A program made the position numbers and the translations under genes. DNA of 64,000 bases from Candidatus Marispirochaeta associata (GTDB taxonomy: Bacteria; Spirochaetota; Spirochaetia; JC444; Marispirochaetaceae). A model generated the notes under the pieces. That model was not told where the DNA came from and ran no database searches. It was given only the letters and a program-made list of their open reading frames with translations. Positions 27,394 to 35,150 of the stretch are shown here, in pieces (position 1 is the first letter of the stretch; every line of letters begins with the position of its first letter). Location of the stretch: the NCBI GenBank assembly GCA_001749745.1, contig JWTM01000424.1, forward strand, positions 558,001-622,000. The letters run 5' to 3'.

Positions 27394-28496
27394 TCTCTCC
27401 TTCCTGTTAAGACGACTACATAGCGATCGTTGGGAATGGGCGAACGGCGATGTTCATCCAGGATTGCGGCCAGGCCGGCGGTCGATGCGGGAAGTACATG
27501 CAGCCCTTCGGTCTTGCGGATGATCCGGGAAAGCTCCCTCATAATTTTGTCCGTGGCGAATACTGCGTCGCCCCGGGAGGTTCGGACGGCTTTGAGGGCA
27601 TGATCGCCGTCGATAGAGTGCCAGTTGATGAGCGGTTCATTGATACTTGATTCATGGATGATCCGGGGATCCAGATCCTCACAGCGTTCGAGTTTGTTGA
27701 TGAAGGCGTGGACGATGGGATTCTTCCGGTGGGAGGAGCCGGCCAGGATTCTCGGCATGCGGGAGGTTTTTCCGCGGCGGTAGAGATTGAGAAATCCGCG
27801 GTAGACCCCGGCCAGGGTCGTTCCGTTGGATACCGGCAGCGCTACCGCGGCGGGGGCGTCCCGCAGTTCGTCGTAGATCTCCTCGGCGATGGTGCCGTAG
27901 GCCCTCAGCTGAATGTTCGTGTTTCGCCCCCCGGGGTTGGCGTCGTAGTACTCCTTCTCGGCCGCTTCGGCGGCGGAGAATTCAACGGCGGCTTCGTAGT
28001 CGCCGGGAGTTCGGACGATCGTGGGGGAGAACTTTCTGATCTCCTCTATACGGTTGGTGTGGTAGCCCTCGGGAATAATCACTCGGCAGTTGATCCCGGC
28101 CAAGGAGCAGGCGAAGGCCATCGCCGCGCCGTAGTTGCCGCAGGTGGCGATGCTGATGGTATCGTAACCCCGGCGGAGCGCATCCAGCACCTGGGCGAAG
28201 GCGATACGGTCCTTCTGGGTCCCCGAGGGATTCCCCCCTTCGAACTTTAAAAAGAGTTGTCGAATCCCGCTTTCCCGTTCCAGATTCCTCGCCCGTACCA
28301 ACGGAGTGTCGCCTACCTCGGAGGCGATGATATCCTCGAAGGCCTCGAGGCGTATCTCTTTTGGAATCTGCGGATTAGCCGCGATCTCCTTGAGATCGGC
28401 GATTTCCGGCAGCACGATATCGAACTGAGAAGATGCGTAATTAAGTAGATTGAAGCTTTCGTCCACCCCTGTAATCCTAGGCAATAGTAGCGCCAA
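27390..28496 (-). CDS. Threonine-synthase-like PLP-dependent enzyme
   Basis: This fold-type II PLP enzyme of up to 368 residues has the cofactor Lys in GNPSGTQKDRIA and a typical ATCGNYGAAMAFACSLAG phosphate-binding Asn/Gly stretch. It resembles threonine synthase and cysteate synthase, but lacks the long N-terminal segment of housekeeping ThrC. The start is uncertain: TTG 28496 (no clear ribosome site) or GTG 28466 (with AGG upstream). As the first gene of the dgcN/dgcA-like operon it may process an amino acid linked to D-glutamate or peptide salvage; the exact reaction is unknown. Divergent from a sensor kinase. Confidence 0.78.
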   Translation of the reverse strand: MALLLPRITGVDESFNLLNYASSQFDIVLPEIADLKEIAANPQIPKEIRLEAFEDIIASEVGDTPLVRARNLERESGIRQLFLKFEGGNPSGTQKDRIAFAQVLDALRRGYDTISIATCGNYGAAMAFACSLAGINCRVIIPEGYHTNRIEEIRKFSPTIVRTPGDYEAAVEFSAAEAAEKEYYDANPGGRNTNIQLRAYGTIAEEIYDELRDAPAAVALPVSNGTTLAGVYRGFLNLYRRGKTSRMPRILAGSSHRKNPIVHAFINKLERCEDLDPRIIHESSINEPLINWHSIDGDHALKAVRTSRGDAVFATDKIMRELSRIIRKTEGLHVLPASTAGLAAILDEHRRSPIPNDRYVVVLTGRRE

Positions 28497-28564
28497 AGAT
28501 AACGCATGGGAAGTAGCTTTCTCTCACCGGATCAAGGTCTTTTAAATTCCTACGAAATAAAGTA

Positions 28565-30544
28565 ATGATTAGTAGGATGCCTCGTAAGGTACTGCTTATT
28601 GTTTTTATACTATTCTCTACCTGTGGACTGATAGCCGATCCCCAGGTTCTCTACCTCAACTCCTATCATATCGGCTACCGGTGGAGTGATGATGAGCTCC
28701 GCGGCTTTCTCGATACCCTTGTTCCGGCAGGGATTCGCCCCTCGGTCGAGTTCTTAGACATGAAGCGCTACCCGGAGAAATTCGATTCGGAGCGGTTCGG
28801 ACTCTATTTGCAGAATAAATATGGGGACACCCAGCCTGCTGTCATTGTTGCCGCCGATGATGCCGCCTACAATTTTGCGCTCGCCAGGCGGGAAGAGCTT
28901 TTCCCGGGGGTTCCGCTCGTTTTTTGCGGGGTCAATTTTGCCGACTATTCCTCCTTTGCCGAGCTCCGGGAAGTCTACGGCGTCAGCGAAGAACCCGATG
29001 TCAGGGCTACCCTGGAGCTGATGGCCGAGCTCTATCCGGCGAAGGATCATGTAGCCATAATCACCGATTCCTCTATCTCCGGACGCATTGTGCAGAAGCA
29101 GATCGAGCGTATATTGCCGGCCTTTGAGGGGCGCTTTAGCTTCACGAGCCTGGCGGACCTCGCTCCGGGAGACGTGATACGGCGTGCGGGTGACCTGAAA
29201 GCGAACAGCTTGATCCTCTTTACCTTCTATGGACAGGATCCCCAAGGTCACTACTATCCTTACGATGCGGTTCTTCAGCGACTGCTGCGGCAAACCCAGT
29301 GGCCCGTCTGGGGAGCCTGGGATTTCTTGTTGGGCAAGGGCATTGTCGGCGGGAAGCTCATCACCGGATATGCACAGGGGGTTCAGGCGGCGGAAATCGT
29401 ACTGCGACTCCTCTCCGGGGAAACTATTAATGGCCCTCAACGACTGGAGCAGAGTCCTAATGCCTATGCCTTCGACTTTACGGAACTCAAGAAGAACGGA
29501 ATCCAGCCTAGGGATCTTCCCCGGGAGAGTCGGTATATTAACCGGCCGGACCCGCTCTTGGTGCGCTATCGGGCCTTCTTTCTCGGAGCCTTGGGGCTTA
29601 TCCTTGGTTTAGGAATACTCTCTATAGCCTTGGCTATGAAGAATCGCCGCATCCAGATGATCCAAGACGCCCTGTGGCGGAGCGAGGAAGAGCTGAAGAA
29701 GAGCAATCTGCGGCTCGAAGAGAAGGTCAAGGAGAGAACAGAGGAGCTGCAGGATTCCTTGGGGCGTCTGCAGCAGGCTCAAGATCAGCTGGTTGAGTCG
29801 GAGAAACTTCAGGCCCTGGGAACCCTCGTCGCCGGGATTGCCCACGAACTCAATACCCCCCTGGGAGTATCGTTGACTGCTATCTCTCATCTCAAGCGCA
29901 AGATGGGGGAACTCTTCTCCGGCATCGCGGCTCATAATAAGAAAGAAATGAGGTTACATCAGGTCCTCGAAGAGTCATCCGAGATAGTCAGTCGCAATAT
30001 CGAACGTTCCGCTGAGCTCGTGCGGAGCTTCAAGCAGGTTGCAGTGGATCAATTCTCCGGAACCTTCCGTGAGTATTCGCCCGCCGAGGTGACCGCGAAT
30101 CTACTTATGAGCATCAAACCGCGACTCCAGGAGGCCGAAGCCCTGGTCGAAGTCGACTGTGATCCCGATATTCGTCTCTACGGGGATCCCGGCGTTCTGC
30201 TGCAGATCCTGACGAACCTTCTGACCAACGCTCTGGATCATGGAATTACCGAGAGCGAGACGAAGGAGATTTCGATCGAAATCCGACAGATTGAAGACAC
30301 CATTGAACTAAGAGTCAGCGATAGCGGTATCGGGATTCCGGAGGCCGATCGGCCGCATATCTTCGAACCCTTCTTCACAACCAAGCGCGGCGCCGGCGGA
30401 ACCGGTCTGGGCTTGCATATCGTTTATAACCTTGTAACCAGCGCCTTGCACGGCAGAATGAGCTTTGTCAGCGGCGCCGATGGAACCGAGTTCATTATCG
30501 AGTGGCCTGCGACGGGACCCATATCCGCCGCTCCAAGGCATTGA
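28565..30544 (+). CDS. Sensor histidine kinase with ABC substrate-binding-like sensor
   Basis: The 659-residue sensor has a signal peptide and a periplasmic domain (about 22-330) beginning [20 protein letters not shown], the hallmark of ABC-substrate-binding-like sensor domains. A TM helix follows near 336-356 and then a coiled coil. The kinase core has [17 protein letters not shown] (phospho-His), [10 protein letters not shown] (N box), DSGIGIPE (G1), EPFFTTK (F) and GTGLGLHIV (G2), so it looks active. No receiver domain or response regulator gene is adjacent. The ligand may be an aromatic or other small molecule by family analogy, but this is open. Confidence 0.9.
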   Translation: MISRMPRKVLLIVFILFSTCGLIADPQVLYLNSYHIGYRWSDDELRGFLDTLVPAGIRPSVEFLDMKRYPEKFDSERFGLYLQNKYGDTQPAVIVAADDAAYNFALARREELFPGVPLVFCGVNFADYSSFAELREVYGVSEEPDVRATLELMAELYPAKDHVAIITDSSISGRIVQKQIERILPAFEGRFSFTSLADLAPGDVIRRAGDLKANSLILFTFYGQDPQGHYYPYDAVLQRLLRQTQWPVWGAWDFLLGKGIVGGKLITGYAQGVQAAEIVLRLLSGETINGPQRLEQSPNAYAFDFTELKKNGIQPRDLPRESRYINRPDPLLVRYRAFFLGALGLILGLGILSIALAMKNRRIQMIQDALWRSEEELKKSNLRLEEKVKERTEELQDSLGRLQQAQDQLVESEKLQALGTLVAGIAHELNTPLGVSLTAISHLKRKMGELFSGIAAHNKKEMRLHQVLEESSEIVSRNIERSAELVRSFKQVAVDQFSGTFREYSPAEVTANLLMSIKPRLQEAEALVEVDCDPDIRLYGDPGVLLQILTNLLTNALDHGITESETKEISIEIRQIEDTIELRVSDSGIGIPEADRPHIFEPFFTTKRGAGGTGLGLHIVYNLVTSALHGRMSFVSGADGTEFIIEWPATGPISAAPRH

Positions 30545-30567
30545 ATCATCCGCGGGTTATAAAAAAC

Positions 30568-30596
30568 TTGACAGATTTCACAAAGTACTATAAAGT
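30568..30596 (+). promoter_or_regulatory. Predicted promoter of the PadR-type regulator gene
   Basis: A consensus TTGACA (30568-30573) is 17 bases from TAAAGT (30591-30596). The -10 lies inside the palindromic TACTATAAAG-type operator, suggesting autoregulation. Confidence 0.6.
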
Positions 30597-30605
30597 AAAG
30601 TAGTA
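30586..30605. promoter_or_regulatory. Putative PadR-family operator, copy 1
   Basis: TACTATAAAGTAAAGTAGTA carries inverted TACTA/TAGTA ends and shares the twelve bases TACTATAAAGTA with a perfect palindrome at 31183-31199. It overlaps the -10 of the regulator's own promoter, a position suited to repression. Confidence 0.5.
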
Positions 30606-30633
30606 TATAGTATATCTGGGGGGGGAGGATACA

Positions 30634-31149
30634 TTGTCGACGATCAATCTGTTTCTGCTCGGTTTCATTCGTGAACGATCCAGAAGCGCCTATGAAATGG
30701 CCACCTTTGTCGAGGAACACCAAATCCCCCGAATGATCAAGATCAGCGCCCCGGCAGTATACAAGAATCTCGTTAAACTGGCGGCAGCCGGATACCTCGA
30801 TACGCAGAAGGTTAAAGAGGGGGAGATGCCGGAAAAGACGATTTATTCAATTACCGAGAAAGGTGATATTGAGTTTATTAAGCTGCTAGAGCGCTATTCT
30901 CAGGAGCAGGTCAAATTTCATTTTGACTTCAATGCCGTCATAATCAGTTTAGACAAGCTTGATCGGGCGCATGCTCTAGAATACCTCAACAACTTGAAGC
31001 AGGAGTTCTCTGTGCGGGACAGGTTGATTCGGAAGAATCTTAATCAGATGTCCGGCGTCCCTGTGGAAGCTCGAGCGATTGTCAAGCAGTTTCTAATGAT
31101 CAATACAACCCTGATTAAATGGCTGGAGGAGTTTATGGAAGAGTATTGA
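30634..31149 (+). CDS. PadR-family transcriptional regulator
   Basis: The TTG start at 30634 is supported by GGGGAGG 7-12 bases upstream. The 171-residue protein has an N-terminal winged helix of the PadR kind (LFLLGFIRERSRSAYEMATFVE, then SAPAVYKNLVKLAAAGYLD and EKTIYSITEKG). A C-terminal helical Vir-like dimerisation domain follows (LDRAHALEYLNNLKQE to the end). PadR proteins are usually ligand-responsive repressors of their own gene and a neighbour. A palindrome found both in its own promoter and before the next gene fits that model. The target is likely the downstream membrane protein. Confidence 0.88.
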   Translation: MSTINLFLLGFIRERSRSAYEMATFVEEHQIPRMIKISAPAVYKNLVKLAAAGYLDTQKVKEGEMPEKTIYSITEKGDIEFIKLLERYSQEQVKFHFDFNAVIISLDKLDRAHALEYLNNLKQEFSVRDRLIRKNLNQMSGVPVEARAIVKQFLMINTTLIKWLEEFMEEY

Positions 31150-31182
31150 ATCTATCTCGAAGAGAGTATTTTTTTGGATCTA

Positions 31183-31199
31183 TACTATAAAGTATAGTA
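31183..31199. promoter_or_regulatory. Putative PadR-family operator, copy 2 (perfect palindrome)
   Basis: TACTATAAAGTATAGTA is a perfect 7+3+7 inverted repeat, 31 bases before the start of the DUF6064-like gene. It matches the imperfect copy at 30586, so the same regulator probably binds both. Confidence 0.55.
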
Positions 31200-31229
31200 G
31201 TGTCGTATATATCATTCTTGGAGGTTACT

Positions 31230-31877
31230 ATGAACATGCCTTTTACTCGTGACGAGTTCCTTGCAGTATTTATTACCTATAATTCCGATTTTACATTTGT
31301 TCCGATTATTACCTATCTGGCAGGATTATCGGCCGTGGCGCTTTTATTTCTTTCAAAAGCATGGCGCAATCAGGCGATTTTCGCGCTTCTTGGGTCATTC
31401 TGGATCTGGAACGGCGCGATCTATCATCTGATCTATTTCCGTCCGCTTAATCCGGCTGCAACGCTTTTCGGCATCCTCTTTATCCTGCAAGGGGGCTTGT
31501 TGCTCTCGTTAGTTTTCCGAAAATCGGCCGTCGAGTTCGGTGTTTCCTCTAGTGGCGCCGGCGCGTTAGGAGCGGTTCTGATTCTCTATGCTCTCGTTAT
31601 CTACCCGCTTCTCGGATTCAGCCTAGGGCACATCTATCCCGCAGCCCCGGTCTTCGGTATGGCGCCTTGTCCGACTACCATTTTTACCCTCGGGATGCTA
31701 TTACACGTGCGTACTCGTCTTCCCTGGCGGTATCTGCTTATTCCCTTTCTCTGGTGCCTTGTCGGACTCAGTGCCGCATTGAATCTACAGATCTGGGAGG
31801 ATTTGGGTTTGATCGTTGCCGGCCTGCTTTCGGTTCCGTTGATTGTTCTTCGGAATAGGCGAATCAGCACAACTTGA
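31230..31877 (+). CDS. DUF6064-like six-to-seven TM membrane protein
   Basis: The ATG at 31230 has GGAGG 5 bases upstream, and the product is 215 residues. It has about seven hydrophobic helices and the family-like opening MPFTRDEFLAVFITYN, followed by WIWNGAIYHLIYFRPLNPAATLFGILF and GMAPCPTTIFTLGMLLH. These match DUF6064 proteins, inner-membrane proteins of unknown function. It lies 80 bases after the PadR gene and shares its operator, so it may handle the inducing compound or be an efflux or sensor part. The small protein has no visible catalytic residues. Confidence 0.75.
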   Translation: MNMPFTRDEFLAVFITYNSDFTFVPIITYLAGLSAVALLFLSKAWRNQAIFALLGSFWIWNGAIYHLIYFRPLNPAATLFGILFILQGGLLLSLVFRKSAVEFGVSSSGAGALGAVLILYALVIYPLLGFSLGHIYPAAPVFGMAPCPTTIFTLGMLLHVRTRLPWRYLLIPFLWCLVGLSAALNLQIWEDLGLIVAGLLSVPLIVLRNRRISTT

Positions 31878-31880
31878 GTA

Positions 31881-31895
31881 TGGGCGATACTGGAT
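31881..31895 (-). repeat. Partial copy of tRNA-Val 3' end (outer copy)
   Basis: TGGGCGATACTGGAT on the plus strand is identical to the acceptor/T-arm end of tRNA-Val (32141-32155), in the same orientation. It begins 3 bases after the DUF6064-like stop codon and marks the distal end of the repeat region. Confidence 0.8.
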
Positions 31896-31934
31896 CGGGC
31901 TATGCCCGACCAGCTTGCAAATATGGTCCTCGTA

Positions 31935-31952
31935 CCCGAGGACATACTGGGC
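31935..31952 (-). repeat. Short hairpin between tRNA-Val end copies
   Basis: A hairpin of the form GTCCTCG-TACC-CGAGGAC lies at about 31926-31943, between the two direct copies of the tRNA 3' end. A second small one, CGGGC-TATG-CCCG, is just before. They could be transcript ends for the minus-strand tRNA transcript, although no T run follows. Boundaries are approximate. Confidence 0.35.
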
Positions 31953-32086
31953 GATACTGGATTTGCCCTCCGGTCGTCGATCTCGTATCTCCTCCCTTCG
32001 GGCCGCCTCGCTCACTGGCGGACGGCGTCCATGCCGTCCTTCCGGGCTTGGTGCCCGCGTTCGCTCGTTTCAAATCCAGTATCGCC
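31948..32086 (-). repeat. tRNA-Val-derived repeat unit: inverted 3'-end copies around a conserved core
   Basis: Read on the minus strand, the unit begins with an inverted copy of the tRNA-Val T-arm/acceptor end (32086-32067), contains a structured core, and ends with a direct copy of the same end (31965-31948). The 16-base arms 31950-31965 and 32071-32086 are perfect inverse complements and would close one long stem. The core contains two internal hairpins (CGGGC-ACCAA-GCCCG and GACGGC-ATGGAC-GCCGTC) and segments also found downstream of tRNA-Gly: a CGCCAG...GAAGGGAG block at 31992-32020 and CGACGACCGGA at 31969-31979 (all as minus-strand sequence). Coding is not supported. Confidence 0.75.
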
Positions 32087-32140
32087 GCCCTTTAAGGCCG
32101 CAGTGTATTGTATCGTAGCTTCATCAGGGTTTAATGAAAA

Positions 32141-32212
32141 TGGGCGATACTGGATTTGAACCAGTGACTTCTACCGTGTGAAGGTAGCACTCTCCCACTG
32201 AGTTAATCGCCC
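32141..32212 (-). tRNA. tRNA-Val (anticodon CAC)
   Basis: The minus strand folds as a 72-base tRNA: acceptor GGGCGAT/ATCGCCC with discriminator A, D-arm AACTCAGTGGGAGAGT, anticodon stem CTACC/GGTAG around loop TTCACAC (anticodon CAC, reading GTG), and T-arm CTGG-TTCAAAT-CCAG. CCA is not encoded. A promoter with TTTACA/TATTCT spaced 17 lies directly upstream on the minus strand. Copies of its 3' end occur downstream at 31948, 32067 and 31881. Confidence 0.95.
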
Positions 32213-32224
32213 GGGAATAGATCA

Positions 32225-32253
32225 AGAATATTCCGCTTTAGGGTATTTGTAAA
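32225..32253 (-). promoter_or_regulatory. Predicted tRNA-Val promoter
   Basis: On the minus strand TTTACA (32253-32248) and TATTCT (32230-32225) are 17 bases apart, and the tRNA 5' end follows 12 bases after the -10. Confidence 0.6.
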
Positions 32254-32308
32254 GACGCGAAATCTGCATCTGTAAATTCTAAAATTATGCCCCGGTTCAC
32301 AAAAAAAA

Positions 32309-32337
32309 TTGCAGTATCACAGATTGTGGCTTAAGAT
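32309..32337 (+). promoter_or_regulatory. Predicted promoter for the DUF3100-type genes
   Basis: TTGCAG (32309-32314) and TAAGAT (32332-32337) are 17 bases apart. Downstream, an inverted repeat ATTCTGAC (32349-32356) / GTCAGAAT (32383-32390) lies in the leader before the ribosome site and could be an operator or an mRNA hairpin. Confidence 0.4.
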
Positions 32338-32424
32338 GGTATCAGATGATTCTGACAATCAATTGCAAATAATAGTAATTTGGTCAGAATTAGCTATCCC
32401 ACCACTTTTTTTAGGAGGCAGTAT

Positions 32425-33279
32425 ATGTCGGACAAGGGTTCTTCTTCTGGAGGTCCTTTAGAGGCTCGAGGTCGATGGGGGCAGTACGGTAAACTCTACG
32501 GTACGGTGCTCGCAATTGTAATCATCTGCGAGCTGATCGGTATTATCCGCTTTAGCCTGGGACCGGGATCGGTCGTGCTTTTACCGATGCTCTTTGCGGT
32601 TGTTATCGGAATTCTAATTACGCCGGATATTCTGGGTAAACCGATCAAGGCTCTGCGTAAGCTAATCTCTATGGATGAGGTCGAGATCGCCGGTCCATTG
32701 GTCATGATTGCGCTGCTTCCGCTGGGAGTGAAGTACGGAACCCTCGTCGGTCCCAATGTGGTCAAGATCATCAATGCCGGTCCCGCTTTTCTGTTGCAGG
32801 AATTGGGCAACCTGGGAACGATCCTTCTTGCCTTCCCCTTGGCGATGCTGTTGGGAATGCGCAGGGCGGCTGTGGGCGCCACGGTCAGTGTTTGCCGCGA
32901 GCCCACCCTGGGAGTTATCGGCGAGCGTTACGGTATGGACAGCCCCGAGGGAACCGGTGTTTTAGGTACCTATATGATGGGAACGGTCTTCGGCACGATC
33001 ATTTTCTCCCTGTTAGGATCTCTGGCAGTTTACACCGGCTTGCATCCCCACGCATTGGCGATGGCCTGCGGAATCGGGAGCGCCAGTATGATGACCGCCG
33101 CCAGCTCCGCCCTGGCCGAGGCTGTTCCTTCGATGAAGGAAACGATCCTTGCTTATGCGGCAACCAGCAATATGTTAACCGGGGTTACCGGGATGTATAT
33201 GGTTATCTTCGTGGGACTTCCGTTGGTGAACTTCCTCTACCGCAAATTCGGACCGAAAGACGAAGAGAAGGAGGCCTAA
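32425..33279 (+). CDS. DUF3100-type membrane protein, large subunit
   Basis: The ATG at 32425 follows AGGAGG by 6 bases, giving 284 residues. About eight hydrophobic helices are separated by short Gly-rich loops. The Gly/Ala/Ser-rich stretches VGATVSVCREPTLGVIGERYGMDSPEGTG and ACGIGSASMMTAASSALAEA suggest a transport path. I take it as the DUF3100 family (uncharacterised permease-like proteins often beside M20 amidohydrolases). The next gene, 1 base later, encodes a second small membrane protein that may be the rest of the same transporter. Two M20 hydrolase genes follow, so a peptide- or amide-linked substrate is plausible. Confidence 0.65.
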   Translation: MSDKGSSSGGPLEARGRWGQYGKLYGTVLAIVIICELIGIIRFSLGPGSVVLLPMLFAVVIGILITPDILGKPIKALRKLISMDEVEIAGPLVMIALLPLGVKYGTLVGPNVVKIINAGPAFLLQELGNLGTILLAFPLAMLLGMRRAAVGATVSVCREPTLGVIGERYGMDSPEGTGVLGTYMMGTVFGTIIFSLLGSLAVYTGLHPHALAMACGIGSASMMTAASSALAEAVPSMKETILAYAATSNMLTGVTGMYMVIFVGLPLVNFLYRKFGPKDEEKEA

Positions 33280-33280
33280 G

Positions 33281-33742
33281 ATGGTAGAAGCACGCACAAT
33301 CAGCAATCAGCTGAAAGCCCTTGTAATCGTCTCGGTTATGATCATTATTGGACAGTGGATCGGATTCGGCTTCGGTCCCGTGGAGGCGATCCCCGGGATC
33401 ATAATGATAATCGTCATTAGTCAGATCGCTCTGATTATTAAAGCCGCAACCCCAAAGATTCATTTCCCCGCGTTTGCATGGGCGTCCCTCATTGCACTTA
33501 TCTTGAGTATGCCCTTCATGCCGACGGCGCAGGTATTTCTGAATTACACCGACAAGGTGAACTTCCTGGGAACTACTACCCCGATCCTGGCCTTCGCCGG
33601 TATCTCCGTTGGCAATAAGATCGATGCGTTGAAGCGCTTGAGCTGGCGGGTATTGATCATCTCGCTCTTCGTCTTCTTTGGAACCTTCTTTGGTTCCGCG
33701 ATTGTCGCTCAGATCGTTCTGAAGATCCAGGGACTGATCTAA
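33281..33742 (+). CDS. Small membrane partner of the DUF3100-type protein
   Basis: The 153-residue protein has four to five hydrophobic helices (for example ALVIVSVMIIIGQWIGFGFG and ILIISLFVFFGTFFG-like stretches) and a conserved-looking loop TTTPILAFAGISVGNKIDALKRL. GAAGGAGGCC overlaps the preceding stop and serves as ribosome site, so the two genes are translationally coupled. It may be the C-terminal half of a DUF3100 protein encoded separately. A terminator-like hairpin at 33772-33808 separates it from the hydrolase genes. Confidence 0.6.
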   Translation: MVEARTISNQLKALVIVSVMIIIGQWIGFGFGPVEAIPGIIMIIVISQIALIIKAATPKIHFPAFAWASLIALILSMPFMPTAQVFLNYTDKVNFLGTTTPILAFAGISVGNKIDALKRLSWRVLIISLFVFFGTFFGSAIVAQIVLKIQGLI

Positions 33743-33771
33743 CCGCTAGTACCGGAGGTATTTATCCCTCG

Positions 33772-33808
33772 GCGGTGCCGGCCTTCGGGTCGGTACCGCT
33801 GTTTTTTT
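33772..33808 (+). terminator. Rho-independent terminator or attenuator before the M20 genes
   Basis: A 12-base-pair stem with two G-U pairs (33772-33783 with 33788-33799) around a TTCG loop is followed by TGTTTTTTT. The ribosome site of the next gene (GGAGAG) begins immediately after the T run, so it can act as a switchable attenuator. Confidence 0.8.
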
Positions 33809-33818
33809 GGAGAGAGTA

Positions 33819-35150
33819 ATGGATGTAATCGAGAACAAACGGAAGATAGATGAGTCGATCGATGGAAACCGGGATGCGATATTGGCGATCGCGCAACGCC
33901 TGGGTGAGCATCCTGAGCTGGGTTATAAGGAGAACTTCGCTACCGAGCACATTGCCGGTTTGCTCAAGGAGCTAGGTTTTGATCCGACCACGGGAATTGC
34001 CGTAACCGGCGTTCAGGCCGATTCAGCCGGGGCAAGTTCCGGGCCGACCGTCGTAATAATGGGGGAGTTGGATGCTGTCATAGCACCAGAGCATCCGGAT
34101 GCGGATCCGGAGACAGGCGCCGCCCATGCCTGCGGCCATAATATCCAAGTTGCGGCTATGATGGGCGCCGTTATCGGATTAGTGAAAGCGGGAGTCCTCG
34201 AGAAGTTGGACGGTAATCTTCGCATTGTAGCGGTTCCGGCCGAGGAATTTGTCGAGCTTGGGTACCGGGCGGAGCTCAAGGCAGCCGGGAAGATCAGCTT
34301 CTTCGGCGGCAAACAGGAGTTGATTAAACGCGGACTCTTCGACGATGTCGATACGGCGATGATGATTCATGCCCTCGATTTAGGCGCACAGAAGCAGAAG
34401 CTTCTGGTTGCTCCCACCGGCAACGGCTTTATCGGCAAGAACGTCCATTACAAAGGGGTTCCGTCCCATGCCGGGAGTGCTCCGGAGAAGGGCGTTAATG
34501 CCTTGAATGCGGCAATGCTGGGAATGATGAATATCCATGCCCTGCGGGAGACCTTTCCCGACAAGGAGAGAATCCGGGTCCATCCCATGCTCACCAAGGG
34601 CGGCGATATGGTGAATATCGTACCGGCGGACGTACGTATGGAGAGCTACGTCCGGGCGGCTTCGGTGGAGTGGATGCAGAAGGTGAACGAGAAGATCTCT
34701 CGCGCCTTGCTGGCCGGCGCTATGGCCGTTGGGGCGGAGGTAGAGATCCAGGATATTCCCGGATACCTGCCGCTCCTCGATACCCCGGACTTGGATGAGA
34801 TCTTTATCGCCAACGCCCTGGGTGCGGTGGAAGAAGCGGAGATTCAGCGGGGGGCTCAGTTTTCGGGTTCTTTCGACATCGGCGATGTATCCCATATTCT
34901 GCCGGTCCTCCATCCCTTAATCGGCGGCGTTGCCGGCGATCTCCATACCAGCCAGTTCCGGATAACCGATCCCGATACGGCGGTTTTATTGCCGGCCAAG
35001 ATAATGGCCAAGAGTATTGTGGATCTATTGGCCGACGGGGCTGCCGGTCTACGGCAGGTAAAGAGTGGATTCACTCCGACGATGACGAAGGAGCAGTATC
35101 TCACCTTTATGGATACGATCGACCGGACCATTGTCGGACCTCAGGGATGA
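33819..35150 (+). CDS. M20-family amidohydrolase (aminobenzoyl-glutamate hydrolase-like)
   Basis: The ATG at 33819 has GGAGAGAG 4 bases upstream and gives 443 residues. M20D-type metal motifs are visible: GELDAVIAPEHPDADP, HACGHNIQVAAMMGA (near residue 102), VPAEEFVELGYR and the late HTSQF-like DLHTSQFRITDPDT. Relatives include AbgB, which splits p-aminobenzoyl-glutamate, and amidohydrolases of indole-3-acetyl-amino acids. It sits downstream of a DUF3100-type transporter, a pairing seen for such hydrolases, and overlaps the next M20 gene by 4 bases. Likely a cytoplasmic zinc enzyme releasing an amino acid from an amide conjugate. Confidence 0.85.
   Translation: MDVIENKRKIDESIDGNRDAILAIAQRLGEHPELGYKENFATEHIAGLLKELGFDPTTGIAVTGVQADSAGASSGPTVVIMGELDAVIAPEHPDADPETGAAHACGHNIQVAAMMGAVIGLVKAGVLEKLDGNLRIVAVPAEEFVELGYRAELKAAGKISFFGGKQELIKRGLFDDVDTAMMIHALDLGAQKQKLLVAPTGNGFIGKNVHYKGVPSHAGSAPEKGVNALNAAMLGMMNIHALRETFPDKERIRVHPMLTKGGDMVNIVPADVRMESYVRAASVEWMQKVNEKISRALLAGAMAVGAEVEIQDIPGYLPLLDTPDLDEIFIANALGAVEEAEIQRGAQFSGSFDIGDVSHILPVLHPLIGGVAGDLHTSQFRITDPDTAVLLPAKIMAKSIVDLLADGAAGLRQVKSGFTPTMTKEQYLTFMDTIDRTIVGPQG

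Noticed and set aside
31843..32159. Several short plus-strand open frames over the tRNA-Val repeat region
   Set aside because: They read through tRNA copies and hairpins; the palindromic arms and matching core at tRNA-Gly explain the sequence better than coding.
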